NCBI GenBank assembly: GCA_002751075.1
Contig: NAOQ01000111.1
Location: forward strand, 73,491 to 137,490
Direction: 5' to 3'
From: Ichthyophonus hoferi
Taxonomy: Eukaryota > Opisthokonta > Ichthyosporea > Ichthyophonida > Ichthyophonidae
Length of the DNA: 64,000 bases
The translations under genes and the position numbers were made by a program. Positions within the stretch are counted from its first letter, which is position 1. Each line of letters opens with the position of its first letter. Under the pieces are notes generated by a model. The model ran no database searches. It saw only the letters and a program-made list of their open reading frames with translations, and had not been told where the DNA came from. This document shows positions 53,600 to 63,929 of this stretch, in pieces.

Positions 53600-54560
53600 G
53601 GTATAAATTTAACTGTAGTACATTTTATTGAAAATATATGAATTTTGAAATATTACTTTTGGTATTATTAGTAGTTGACAGCTAGCTCAACAATATTAAC
53701 TTGTAAGTTTGTACAATAATTACTTACACCACTTAATCTGCTATCGGAATTTGTAGAACTCAAAGATTCACTATTATTATTATTATCCACAGTCATAAAC
53801 TGTCTATCACCATTATCGTTCAAGTTTAAGACCTCCAATAGATTCCTGTAAAGTTCCTCCTCACTGTCTGACGAAAAGCTAATTCTTGTGTTCTTCTTAC
53901 CACTAATTGATCCAGTCTTTTTGACTATTAGAATTGCCGTTTTGGTTTTTAACCTTGTAACGTTGGGAGTTGGTGTTACATTTTTTAATGCGACCATTAC
54001 TTCAACCAACAAACAACAGAAAAAGACTAAGTCTTTGTTACAGAATTTCGGTTGTAATTACCCATAAAACCGAAAAAGATGCAAACCAAGTCTGTGCACT
54101 CTGGTTATATAGTTGTTGGCCCAGGTCAATACCAGTTGACTTTGTGATACACACCACAATATAAGTATATCCTCGTTTGGGGCTTTTTCCCTCTATGTTG
54201 TTTCCAAAATATTATCCAATGAATATACCAAGATTCAATTTGTTGCCATGTATCTTTTTTGTATCATGCATCATTACATGTGCTTGGAAACTAATCTTCA
54301 ACACCACCTAATAACTATAGTGGGTTCCTAATCTTGATTACCGTTTACAGTCTAGTCCTAATTACGTAAAACTTAGTAACACCATGTACTCAATTAATTG
54401 CCATTAATTAGTCTCTAATTCTCTCAAAACCAATTGACACCTCATTGTAAACGCTATTGAATATTTAGAGGTATAATGCAACACAAACAATAAACGTTAA
54501 GACATCATAAAGTATTCAGCATAATACTTGAAATAATTACAATACTTTGACATTTAAATG
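53600..54560 (-). mobile_element. Family A element piece, copy 3, inverted (LTR-like part plus start of ORF; fossil)
   Basis: Read on the minus strand, about 54560 down to 54060 is the LTR-like unit (same attaattaa, caactggtattgacc and tataaccag blocks). It is followed by an open frame at 53668-54012 whose protein resembles the one after copy 4: a short basic Thr/Lys-rich start, a KK-R turn, then a Ser/Glu/Asp-rich stretch ending near a M-T/S-V/I-D motif. Function unknown. The copy is broken and old. Confidence 0.55.
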
Positions 54561-54740
54561 AGTAAAATTGTACAAGATGTTGGATAATAATTTCAATGAA
54601 ACCCTATTGAGCAACAACGGCAAACATGCTAGGGTTGGAGATGATAAATCAATAGATTGCCAGAGTGTTGCAGACTTAGCTCTAGAGAACTAAGTTAGGA
54701 ATGTTAGCACTTCTCTCTACACATCACGGGGTATTTGGAC
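54541..54740 (+). repeat. Inverted-repeat partner of 58870-59100
   Basis: About 200 bp here match the reverse complement of 58870-59100 (shared ttggagatga and gccagagtgttgcagactt). The pairing continues on the far side: 53600-53730 matches the reverse complement of 59100-59215 (shared acttttggtattattaatag-like block). The family A LTR/ORF piece lies between the two matching halves on this side only, which suggests it inserted into an older sequence. Confidence 0.65.
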
Positions 54741-54902
54741 ACAGAATACTCAATCCCATTTAATGACCATTCTATTAATATGCATACTTTGCCTTCCAAC
54801 ATGTATAGAACCCAGGAAATTCCACCACAACATGATCCACCACTGTTATGACCAATAACATAAGTGTCAGCACAGCCAACACAGCAGAAAATAAATAAAA
54901 AT

Positions 54903-55091
54903 ATGGTGCCCCAGAAAGCCCCTGTTCCTCTGGTGGGTGAATACTATGGACAGGGCCAAAACCATATTTATGAACCCTATGGCTATTGTGTAAATGCCTC
55001 ACCACTAGAACAATTCACAGACTATGCAAATTTGCCTTTGAACAGGTCCCAGGTGATACCTTTTTATGCTCATCCAGGATACACCCATTAA
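54903..55091 (+). other. Short open stretch of unknown origin next to a fossil repeat
   Basis: From the ATG at 54903, about 60 codons ending in TAA about a dozen bases before the LTR-like copy 4. The product is Tyr/Pro/Gln-rich (for example EYYGQGQNHIYEPYGY). No domain recognised. Its place directly before an LTR-like start suggests it is the remnant of an element's internal region rather than a host gene. Confidence 0.25.
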
Positions 55092-55105
55092 AACTTCATA
55101 CCAAC

Positions 55106-56023
55106 TGTTGAAGTATTTCAGCCACTAAAAGTGTCTAACTGAATACTCCACAAAGACTTGTACAAAAGTACTTATTGTTTCTGTAGCATTGAACCTTTAA
55201 GTGTTTAGTAGCGTTTAGAATGAGGTTTCAATTGGTAATTAAGAGTTAGACATTAATTAGTGATAATTAATTAATTACATGGTGTCACTAATTATAATTA
55301 ATTAGAACTAGATGCTTAGCGCTGTCTATAACGTAAATTTACAGTAGCTTTAAAAGTGTTGGTTATTGCCATTTAAACCCATATAGAAATTTATGATACA
55401 TACGTGATATATAGCATCCAGGATGATCTTTTACATAATATAATTATTGGACAATATGTTGCTGACAACATGTTAGATAGCAGTCAGGTTGAGTTTCTAT
55501 TCGATTATATGCTGCTCTCAAATGCTTATTATATGGTCAACTGGTATTGACCCAAACCAATAAATATATAACCAGCAATTACAAACTTGGTCTGGATTTT
55601 GGTTACATAATAGTACAATTACGTAACGTACCGAATATTTATCCATTACAAGAAGTTATGACTGTAAAGAGAAGAGACATTTCTACTCCTACTACTTTGC
55701 AAATAAGGCATAAAACTTTCATTACTTCTACAACTAAATTAAAATCCGTAGGTCAAAAGAAGCGACGCATACAACCCTTCTCTGATGCAAGTCATGTAGA
55801 AACTTCTGAAAATCTTCTCAAAGACTTTGATATTAGTACATGTCCCAGGTCAAGTGGAGCAGAAGAGGGACATCACATGTCCATTGATAGTAACGCTGAG
55901 TCCATCACAAACAATATTGATTTTGACAGAGGCAGAAGAAATATAAGAGATTTATTTCAATGTCATGTGTCCAAAAGATGTACCAACCCCAGTTCCAACA
56001 GATCAAGAAGCAGAGATAGATAG
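55106..56023 (+). mobile_element. LTR-like repeat, family A, copy 4, with downstream small ORF (fossil)
   Basis: LTR-like unit 55106-55612 starting tgttgaagtatttcag. A frame with an ATG at 55658 ends at 56023 and gives a basic then Ser/Asp-rich protein similar to the ORF of copy 3. Past it the sequence has decayed coding character. With copy 5 in the same orientation at 59213, this could be the left end of one element of about 4 kb, later interrupted by a family B repeat. Broken; old. Confidence 0.5.
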
Positions 56024-56979
56024 CACCTGAGGATAACCAGATTTTGGCTGCCAGTGGACTGCTTAGATTTCAAACAGATGGATTTAACTTAGTCAATTAC
56101 AATGAAGTGCCACCAGAGAAAATGAGTATTATCATCTGTGGAGAGGCAACACCAACACAGCAGAACTCGATAATGAATTAACTAGTCCAATTCCAATTTT
56201 TTTAATTAACTCCTGTGTTTGGATCAGCTTGCATGCCCAGTCGGGAACCAATACCTAATTTCACTCCTGTAATAGAGCCACTCTACAGGCTCCATGTGGC
56301 ACAACTGTGTGCCTCGGTCGCATTTGACTATTTACTGTTTTCTTATTACTTGCTCACTACTGTCAACTATTAATTAATGATGTAGCAGGCCCATGTTATT
56401 TCTGAACTAAAAGCAAAGATATGCAAGTTAGAATGTCCTTCTTCAGCCAGAGAAACTACTCTCTTGCCAAGGAGGCACCTTCTATACCTGAGGAATTTCC
56501 ACCAATTAGCACTCTATGAATCGAGGACAAATATTTCATAACAATTTGCCTCATGTGAACTTATTGCTGTTTGGAGTGTAGTATTTGTAACATTTGTGGT
56601 CATGTCAAGGCTGTGTGGGATAACACCTTTCAGAAGTCTTGTTCCATTTATAAATAAGGAGTTAAAGTAGATGACGAAGAAAAGAATACAAGACCCAGTG
56701 TTCCTATGGTTTGGACCACAAAGAGACTTACTTGTAATTAACAACAATACTGATGCTATGACAAAACTTTCAGTGTTGTTGGCTACATGGATATCATACT
56801 AAACCTGAAATATCTAGAATTTCCCACTATGTCTCATAATATTTATCTACACAATGCTATACTTGATTGCTCTATTAATAGCCCTGGCTACTCTATAGAT
56901 AAATATATACCATTTTAACACAAATACAAGTACCTGGTCTACAAGGACCACTACAAGACCTAGTTCTTGTTAAAACAAA

Positions 56980-57571
56980 AATATTTAATTAATTTAGTTA
57001 TTTATTTATATAGTTATAATCATTTAATATTATTAACAATTACTATTACATATGTAGTCAGGAAAAATGGTTGGTGCAATCTATAGGCGTTAAATGCCAA
57101 TCCAAGATGATTGATCAAACTTAAGCCAGCTAATAACAGAGGTCCTGTAACCACATAATAAACCATTTCAGATCATATGTTTTGAGTTCAAGTAACTCAT
57201 TGTCTAAGCATCCTGCTTAAGGTAAATATAGCAGCTTTTACTAATGACTCTACATTCTTGCAACTACTAAGGGAAGTTACAGAAGTGTAGATTTTTATTG
57301 AAGTAACTGGATGCTTTAAACAACACTGTCACCTGGCCGTTAGCCAACAACTGGCTGCCCCACTAACTGGGCTCTCCTAATCGTATCAATCTTATGTGAT
57401 TAGTCATTAACTTCTGATAACTTGTTCAATAATAAAAATATGTCTTGGCATATCTGTACTGTATGTATGTAAAAAGACGCGTTAAAACAGGCTTTAATTT
57501 GGTATTCTCTCTCTTTCTAGAAGAATAGGGATTGCAGGGACACTCCTGTCTCTATTTATTATTACCAACAG
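56980..57571 (+). mobile_element. Solo LTR-like repeat, family B, copy 2 (fossil)
   Basis: Same family as 25934-26748. Shared landmarks are ggaaaaatggttggtgcaat, tcatatgttttg, the aataaaaatatgtcttggca poly(A)-like stretch and the tgtctctatttattatt terminus. It sits between family A copies 4 and 5, so it looks nested in the older element. Confidence 0.5.
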
Positions 57572-57599
57572 CCTTTTTCTGTCAGATTCAAGTGCACAA

Positions 57600-58725
57600 A
57601 TTGCAAAAACATGGGTAAACAGCATTTTTTGAGAACCTGACGTGTTCACTATAATAGAAGTTGATAACCAATATGCTCAACGGGGTTGGTATGCATTCAG
57701 CAACGTAGAGGACAAAGAAACAGTAACCAAATTAACACAGATCACCAATAGCTACATCGCAGACAATGTAAAAAATGCCTTATATATTTCCATTTGCTGA
57801 ACCAATATTATCTCAAAAAGGAGACTCCACCGCAGTGGCTGCAGATTTTGGTACAACATGTAGGACCTTACCTTCTCTGTATTGAAAAGCAAAAATATTT
57901 ACTGACTGGTTAACTCAAGCAGATTCAGTATTATTTGAGTTCCAAATCTTAAAAAATTTCAGAGAGCAATCAGTACTGCTCTAGCACTACTTGATTTTTC
58001 ATGACTGAAATCTGTATGGAAATAACAAGGGTTTCCAGTTAAAGGTTAACAAAACATTGCCATGTGACTTGTAATGCATTACTTATATTATGACTAAGAC
58101 CAAGAGTTTACCAAAGATCAATAATCAGATCCCCCAATCAAACAGAATTCTCTTCAAAACGTTTGTAGACCTGGTTGGTCCCTACACTATGATTATAGGT
58201 GGATAATGGTTTCCCCTGGTGCTTTTGGGCTAATTTTTGCATTATTTGATTTATTATTGTTTAAAGAGCAAGACTGAGACTCTTATCTGGTTCCACTGTT
58301 TTTTCAAAGCCATGGCAGCACTGCCTAGAGTTTCTCCTGTCCATGTTTTTCATGATTTTTTTAAAGAGTTTGAATTCATTCAAATAAAGAAATATTGTAA
58401 TCATGAGGGCATCATCAGCAAGCATTCAACCTTATACCATTCTGAACAATTTAAATCCATAGAACATTGCGTTAGGATAATTACTGAGAAATTTCATTTT
58501 GATCTACATATTTTGGTATTAACCCACAAATTTTGGCCAGAGATTGTAAATTTGGTAACCTTTACATTCAACCTCCCCTACATTGATGTTGCCAAGAGCA
58601 GTGACACAGTTTTCAATATAGCACCTAAAATTTTCAGCTTCATTAAAGAGACTGCAGGTACCATAAGCCAAGGTTGTATTTCACTAGTTAGAAAAGTCCA
58701 AACTAGTAGCCAGGGATGCTGAAGG
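57600..58725 (+). mobile_element. Decayed internal region of an LTR-type element (fossil)
   Basis: Coding-like stretches in several frames, including an open one at 58237-58722 that is Phe/His-rich and not recognised. Just before it, near 58160, a short stretch reads KTFVDLVGPY, which resembles the opening of a retroviral-type integrase core. That is the only domain hint and it is weak. Broken several times; clearly not functional. Confidence 0.3.
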
Positions 58726-58869
58726 GATTATTCTGAGTATGCAGCCTAACTCAGAAGCTTACTATGTTTACGTTTTCAATAAATTAGCCAATTTACTAAG
58801 TTATAAAATTCAATTGTTTGAAAACCATGTTTCCCTGGTTAAGAATGGAAACAAGCATGCAGCAGAGTG

Positions 58870-59215
58870 ACACAGTGGAAACATGCTGGGCCATCATCCT
58901 TGGATGTGTGTGAGAAAAGTGCTAGCAATCTTGAGTTGGTTTCTATTACCAAGTCTGCAACACTCTGGCTATCCTTTGATTTTTCATCTCCAACTCTAGC
59001 ATGTTTCCCATTGTTGTTCAATAGAGGTTAGTTAGCATTATTATCTTACAGATTGTGCAATTCTACCTTTGTAAATTAAATATTGCTAGTAATTGTTGTG
59101 CTAAATTACAAGTTAATATTATTGAGATAGTCATTAACTATTAATAATACCAAAAGTACCATTTTAAAGTTTAAGCATTTCTAATAAAATGCACTATAGC
59201 AAAATTCACACCTGT
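58870..59215 (-). repeat. Inverted-repeat partner of 53600-53730 and 54541-54740
   Basis: Reverse complement matches the two left-hand pieces in the same order, without the roughly 800 bp that separates them there. A 60-codon minus-strand open stretch (58839-59021) lies in it and has a decayed counterpart in the left copy. Confidence 0.65.
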
Positions 59216-59400
59216 TGAAGTATTTCAGCTCCTTCAAGTGTTAGACTATATGCTTCATGAAGGCTTGTACAAAATACTTCTAGTTTATTGTTCATGTTGC
59301 AGTGTATCTCCAAAAATTTAGTAGCGTTTACAATGACGTTTCAAAGAGTTAAATATTAATTTATACAAATATATATTAATTGTTTACTGTAGTATTTTAG
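59213..59400 (+). mobile_element. LTR-like repeat, family A, copy 5, truncated (fossil)
   Basis: Starts tgttgaagtatttcag and keeps the gtagcgtttacaatgacgtt block, but similarity fades after about 190 bp. Same orientation as copy 4. Confidence 0.5.
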
Positions 59401-61401
59401 AGCCGGATTACCATACGCGATGCTGTAAATCGCAATTGCAGTTAATCTAAAATGCATATATTTAGTTTGCATGATATTAGTCTACATCTACGTGATGGTT
59501 ATGTTCATATTACCTCCACTTTCTAGTGGAAGTCTGATTTGCTTATTCTTCTTAGTATCCATGACAAGTAAATTGTTTAATGTGTGGTAAGCTCCATAGC
59601 CCAAATAAGCAGATCTCTCTGAATGAATACTTGCAATAATGCTACGGGTGTATTGTTATTTTAATGTTCGGGAATATGAAATTGCGGGTCGGGTAACTTG
59701 GTTTGACTCGCGGAATACCGTACAATGGTCTGTCTTACGGCGGCTAAGCTTTAATACCGATAGACGAGTAAAATCCACGGTATGTAAAGATTCTGAAAGG
59801 AGTTAGATGTCGAATAATAGATAGGAAAGACTTTCCTTTCAACATAAGTATTATACAACGTGTTAAAACTAAGTTGTTTGCTATATTTAGACATAATATT
59901 CTTTATTATTGTTATTATTTTTCTTCTATGTCAGTTATAGTTACCTATTAAAATTAATAAGGTGTTGTCTAAACTACTAGCCTATAATCTAGTGCGTCAG
60001 TATTGCCATATATATCAAACTGATGGGAACGTTACACACATCTATTTTCATTCCTATACACATCAAGCCAATCGCCACTTTACGTATTAGGGTTTCACCA
60101 TTAATACGTACGCAATAGGTTCCCAAAACAATAATAAAGTGATTTTTTACTGTGACCGTTTGCTATGACATTTTTCAGTTGTCAAATTTATATTATGTTT
60201 TTCAATACTCAAGTGATGAAGATTTATCATCCAATTTGGCAAAGTCAAACTATTAGATAATACTCATATAGTGTCCATTAACCATCCATGCCCACCGTAC
60301 CTCAAAAAGAAAATTCAGTGCAACAGATACTAGTTTCATTTCCAATAGCCAACTAGAGCTCGGTGTATATATAAAAGATGACTGCTTCTATTTTTAATGT
60401 TTGAATACAATCTATTGTAACTAACAATCCCTACTGGAGATTAGCTAGCCAATACCAACATTAATAAAGAATATAAACTAAGCCTAGATGGGCAGGCGTG
60501 TTCAAAAATGTATATAAATTTAAATTTATTTAAGTAGTTAAGCTATATATCGGCTCAATATGAAAGTGTTAGATTTAGGTACATATTGGATACAGAAAAT
60601 TAAGTAAATTATCTGTCACAATATTTCCAAAAACAGCAATATTTATTTACCATTATTAAACAATAGACACGTCAATCAGCACCATCAGATACATTAGCCA
60701 ATGGTCAGGGGTCCTCCTGGTTTGCAAATGTAGTCCAGATAAGCGTCATGCATTGGCTCGCAATTAACTTTAAGCCAATTATCACTAGTATATTAATTAT
60801 ATTGCCTGCCCAACCAATTCTGACTAATGCATTAACTTAATTGAATTACATTTCAATGCTTATCAAAAACTGACCAATGCATTAATTAAAGTAAAATCAA
60901 GTTTTACTTAAATCCGGAAAATACTTTATGTGATTAAATCTTATACCTAATCGCTTTTTTTATCTGTCAAGTAACTCGCTCAAAGCTATTGGAGGTTAAC
61001 CACGTGACTTTGGCTTCAATATCATAGGACAATCAGATTCACCAGATATCAATCTGCTATAGCATTGGCCTGTCTATGTTCAACTTAAAATTATTATTTC
61101 CATTGGTTTAGGTTATCACCATCCTCTGCCTCAACAATTCCTAAAGGAATAAAACAGCCAATATATCATAATATGATGACGTGAAAATCCCAATAATTAT
61201 TGAAAAACATCACTTCATGGGCCAATCCTCAGCTTCTTGACGGATATTATGCCTATTAGACCATTTGATTGGCTATCGTATAGATTTAAGAGTAAACCAA
61301 TCATTTATAAATGAATCTTATACTTATAAAATATGTATTTATGTTTTCATATCATATTTTTTTCTTTCTGTTACATAGTAAATAGTAAGTAGTAGTTAAA
61401 T
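59401..61401. other. Intergenic region upstream of SelU
   Basis: AT-rich, no gene or repeat recognised. It includes the promoter of the SelU gene. No clear TATA box could be singled out because TATA-like strings are everywhere. Confidence 0.55.
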
Positions 61402-62557
61402 ATGGTGGCTGAGTGGAAGGATATCAAGGTGAAGAACCTTCAGGGTGAAGAGGTTCTACTAGAAAGCTTATGGAAGGATGGTCCAGTGGTCATTTCCCTG
61501 GTTCGTCGCTTTGGATGAGTTTTCTGTCACCATCAGAGCAATCTTCTGATGGAGTTGAAGGTGATTAACCAGGGCTTAAATTGCTATATACTTGTTGGAC
61601 TTTTTTCTATATGCAAATTCAGTATATTAGCATAAATATTTAATTTCTCTTTTACAATCAGTTTTCTGTTTTATGCTTAGTGTTTTTGTCTAAATACACT
61701 TATGTGTGTGTGTTGCTTTACATCTTCAAGTGATCGCTCGCACATGTAAACTTACCATAGGGTATGTCCTAAAAGCAGGCAACCATGTACAACATGGTAG
61801 AACATACAAGAATATAAACCCATACTAACTATATTAATATACTTTTGATTGCATATTCTTAGGCTGACAGGAATATCCTATACTTTTAGAATACTTAGAG
61901 GCATGTGCAGGTATTTAGGTATGGAGATATGTAAATTAAAGCAGCACTTAAAAACTGCCCGAATATCAGTTTATATTTAGTTATCCGCTTTTCTATAAAA
62001 TAAAAATTGTTCTCCGTCACTTTTTTTTTTAAAGCCATCAATATGCAAGCACTCACTGCCAGTAGTAGTGTTTACATTAAATAATCCCATGTTGCCATTC
62101 CAAGACCAGTGTCTTATATACATGTACTAACTGGATGTTTTTATTGTTCCTCCATCTATAGCCCGAACTTGACCAGTTGGGTGTGAAGATTATTGCCATT
62201 GGTACTGGCACGAAATTATTTGCGGAAAAGTTTATCACTGGCCTACCCTTCACTGGTGATGTCTATTTAGACTCTGAAGCTAGTTCTTTCAAGGCTCTTA
62301 ATCTACCTCGCTGGTCTATGATGTGCATTATGGGTCGTTTCATGATGAATATGACCAGTATGGGTTTTGCCCGCAGTCACAAAGCCACATATGCCAGCTC
62401 GGATATGAAGGGAGATGGACAACAATCAGGTGGTGTGTTTGTTGTGTCCCAGCAGGGTGAAATCGTATATAAGTTCCTGGAGGCAGAGGCTGCCACCGAC
62501 GAGTTTGCTGATAATGAGGCAGTGATGAAAGAGGTAAAGAAACTCCTTCAGAAATGA
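61402..62557 (+). CDS. SelU: Selenoprotein U (SelU / PRXL2-FAM213 family peroxiredoxin-like), Sec-containing
   Basis: Two exons, 61402-61560 and 62162-62557, joined in phase 0; 184 aa if the TGA at 61516-61518 is read as selenocysteine. The family's CxxC redox motif after RRFG appears as U39-V-F-C42: VVISLVRRFG, then TGA, then VFCHH. Downstream similarity is intact on both sides of the TGA: LKPELDQLGVKIIAIGTG, GDVYLDSEASSFKALNL, QSGGVFVVSQQGEIVYKF. Length matches thioredoxin-fold PRXL2 proteins without an N-terminal membrane segment. The known family role is thiol redox/antioxidant activity; SelU occurs with Sec in fish, birds and some protists, and with Cys in mammals. The true stop is also TGA (62555-62557), so the codon has both meanings in one mRNA. 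Two SECIS-like hairpins follow in the 3'UTR. The alternative of a broken gene is unlikely given the motif position and the intact frame. Confidence 0.92.
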
Positions 62558-62695
62558 GGCTAATTAGGTGTCTTACGGCAATAATGCACTGTAAGATACT
62601 TGATATAGAGGCAACATGAAATATTGAAATATTGTTGCTCAGGAGGAATATAAGCATTGAATTATGATTGTTTGAAACCATAGCAACGACATGAC

Positions 62696-62755
62696 CGTGA
62701 TTGATGGCACTGGTTTAAACTATAACGGTAACAGTTGTCTGAAACTATCCTCACC
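62696..62755 (+). promoter_or_regulatory. SECIS-like element 1
   Basis: Non-Watson-Crick quartet candidates: TGAT (62702-62705) opposite TGAA (62740-62743), fitting UGAN/KGAW. Stem: ggcactg (62706-62712) pairs with cagttgtc (62732-62739), with one bulged T and one G-T wobble. Unpaired AAA (62717-62719) comes 11 nt after the 5' quartet strand, the usual SECIS spacing. The base before TGA is T rather than the common A/G. Expected role: recruits SBP2 and the Sec-specific elongation factor to decode the TGA at 61516. Confidence 0.65.
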
Positions 62756-62853
62756 TGGTTTGTTGAGGAAGTTGGTTCATAACTTTGTTATAAGTCATTT
62801 CAATATAAGCATTGAATTATTATTATTATTTGTAACTATAGCAACGACATGAC

Positions 62854-62913
62854 CGCGATTGATGGCACTGGTTTAAACCATAACGGTAACAGTTGCCTGA
62901 AACTATCCTCACC
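62854..62913 (+). promoter_or_regulatory. SECIS-like element 2
   Basis: Same architecture in the second unit: TGAT (62860-62863) and TGAA (62898-62901), stem 62864-62870 with 62890-62897, AAA at 62875-62877, again 11 nt from the quartet. Compared with element 1, the G-T wobble of the stem has become G-C, a change that keeps pairing. Confidence 0.65.
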
Positions 62914-62959
62914 TGGTTCGTGGGGGAAGTTGGTTCATAGCTTTGTTACAAATCTTTTC

Positions 62960-62965
62960 AATAAA
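62960..62965 (+). terminator. Poly(A) signal AATAAA of SelU
   Basis: Canonical AATAAA right after the second SECIS unit. No AATAAA occurs between the stop codon and this site, so both SECIS-like hairpins should be in the mature 3'UTR. Confidence 0.7.
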
Positions 62966-63791
62966 AATGCAATTTCCCAAAGTATGTTTTGTGTATGAGG
63001 AGATATTAAAGTATGTACAAATACTAGATAGTACATTCCATACCTTATATATTATATCCTATATACTATACGCTATAGTTTTTGGAGGATAGCAAAAAAA
63101 AAAAAAAAAAAGAATGTGAAAGTAAAAATATTGCTTTAGTCTTTCAAAGAATAATCAATGTAACCTTAACCCATCCACCCTTCTAATAATTATATGCGAA
63201 GCTATGAGGATGGAATCTTTTAATACCTGTATAATAGTTAATAGCTTCTACCTTACATGATATAGACATAGTGAGGTTTGGTGTGAAAGACGTGGTTATA
63301 CATATAGCCTTTGCGGATACGGATATATACAAAGGGTTCTCGCAACTCAACTGTTTCTTGGCAATTTCTACAGTTGCAATTGAACAAGACTGATATGTTG
63401 TATTATTTAATTTATAGTAAAAATACTACTTTGATATATATATTGACTGAAGCACTTAACACTTAACACTTAAAGCGTGTGCTTGACATGCTCAAAAAAC
63501 AAGTCGAAAATTGATTTATGGAGGAACCAGTGAACAAAATTGTGTATATAAATATATTCAAAACTATATTAAGCTAATCTTTTTACCTAGCAATATAAAT
63601 TGGTTGCGAAACTATGTTGTTTTGACGTATCTGCTTGAGTCTGGAGCTTGCAGATGTATGTGAACATATAACCATACAAAAATAAAAGTATATGCACCAT
63701 TACAAATACTGTAAATTAACCAAAGCCATATATACTTTTCCGCCTTCAACGTTAGCTATTCAATATATATATATATATATATGCTTACACT
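62966..63791. other. Intergenic region after SelU
   Basis: AT-rich with a short poly(A) tract near 63094 and a (TA)n tract at about 63765-63782. No gene recognised. It would hold the promoter of the possible gene starting at 63792. Confidence 0.5.
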
Positions 63792-63929
63792 ATGTTAGCA
63801 GATAGTCAAGTTGGCAGGGTAGTATCGTTTGTTGGCTTTTCGTTACAGGGTTTGATGCAAATTAGTTTAGCCAACCATGCTACCCAGGTTAACCTTACAG
63901 GAGTTTTTGGCATTGTAACCTTGATAACG
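63792..63929 (+). CDS. Possible first exon of an unidentified gene, cut by window end
   Basis: An ATG opens 46 codons ending at ACG followed by gtaagg, a good donor in phase 0. The peptide is mildly hydrophobic (VGRVVSFVGFSLQ, later GVFGIVTLIT) and could be the first membrane segments of a small membrane protein. The frame also stays open to the window end if not spliced. No family recognised; a chance ORF cannot be ruled out. Confidence 0.35.

Larger units (their letters stand above)
62647..62959 (+). repeat. 155-bp tandem duplication in the SelU 3'UTR
   Basis: Two adjacent units, from 62647 and 62802, both starting aatataagcattgaatta. They are strongly conserved in the middle (gcaacgacatgaccg, gattgatggcactggttt, ataacggtaacagttg, ctgaaactatcctcacctgg) and more variable at the edges. 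Confidence 0.95.

Noticed and set aside
61516-61518. In-frame TGA as a sign that the peroxiredoxin-like gene is a pseudogene
   Set aside because: It replaces exactly the redox Cys of a known Sec-containing family, the rest of the frame is intact, and SECIS-like hairpins follow.
62659-62694. The upstream ATGA strings as the SECIS quartet
   Set aside because: The ATGA at 62691-62694 is 22 nt from the AAA, about twice the usual spacing, and gives a poorer stem; the one near 62663 is not kept in the second unit.
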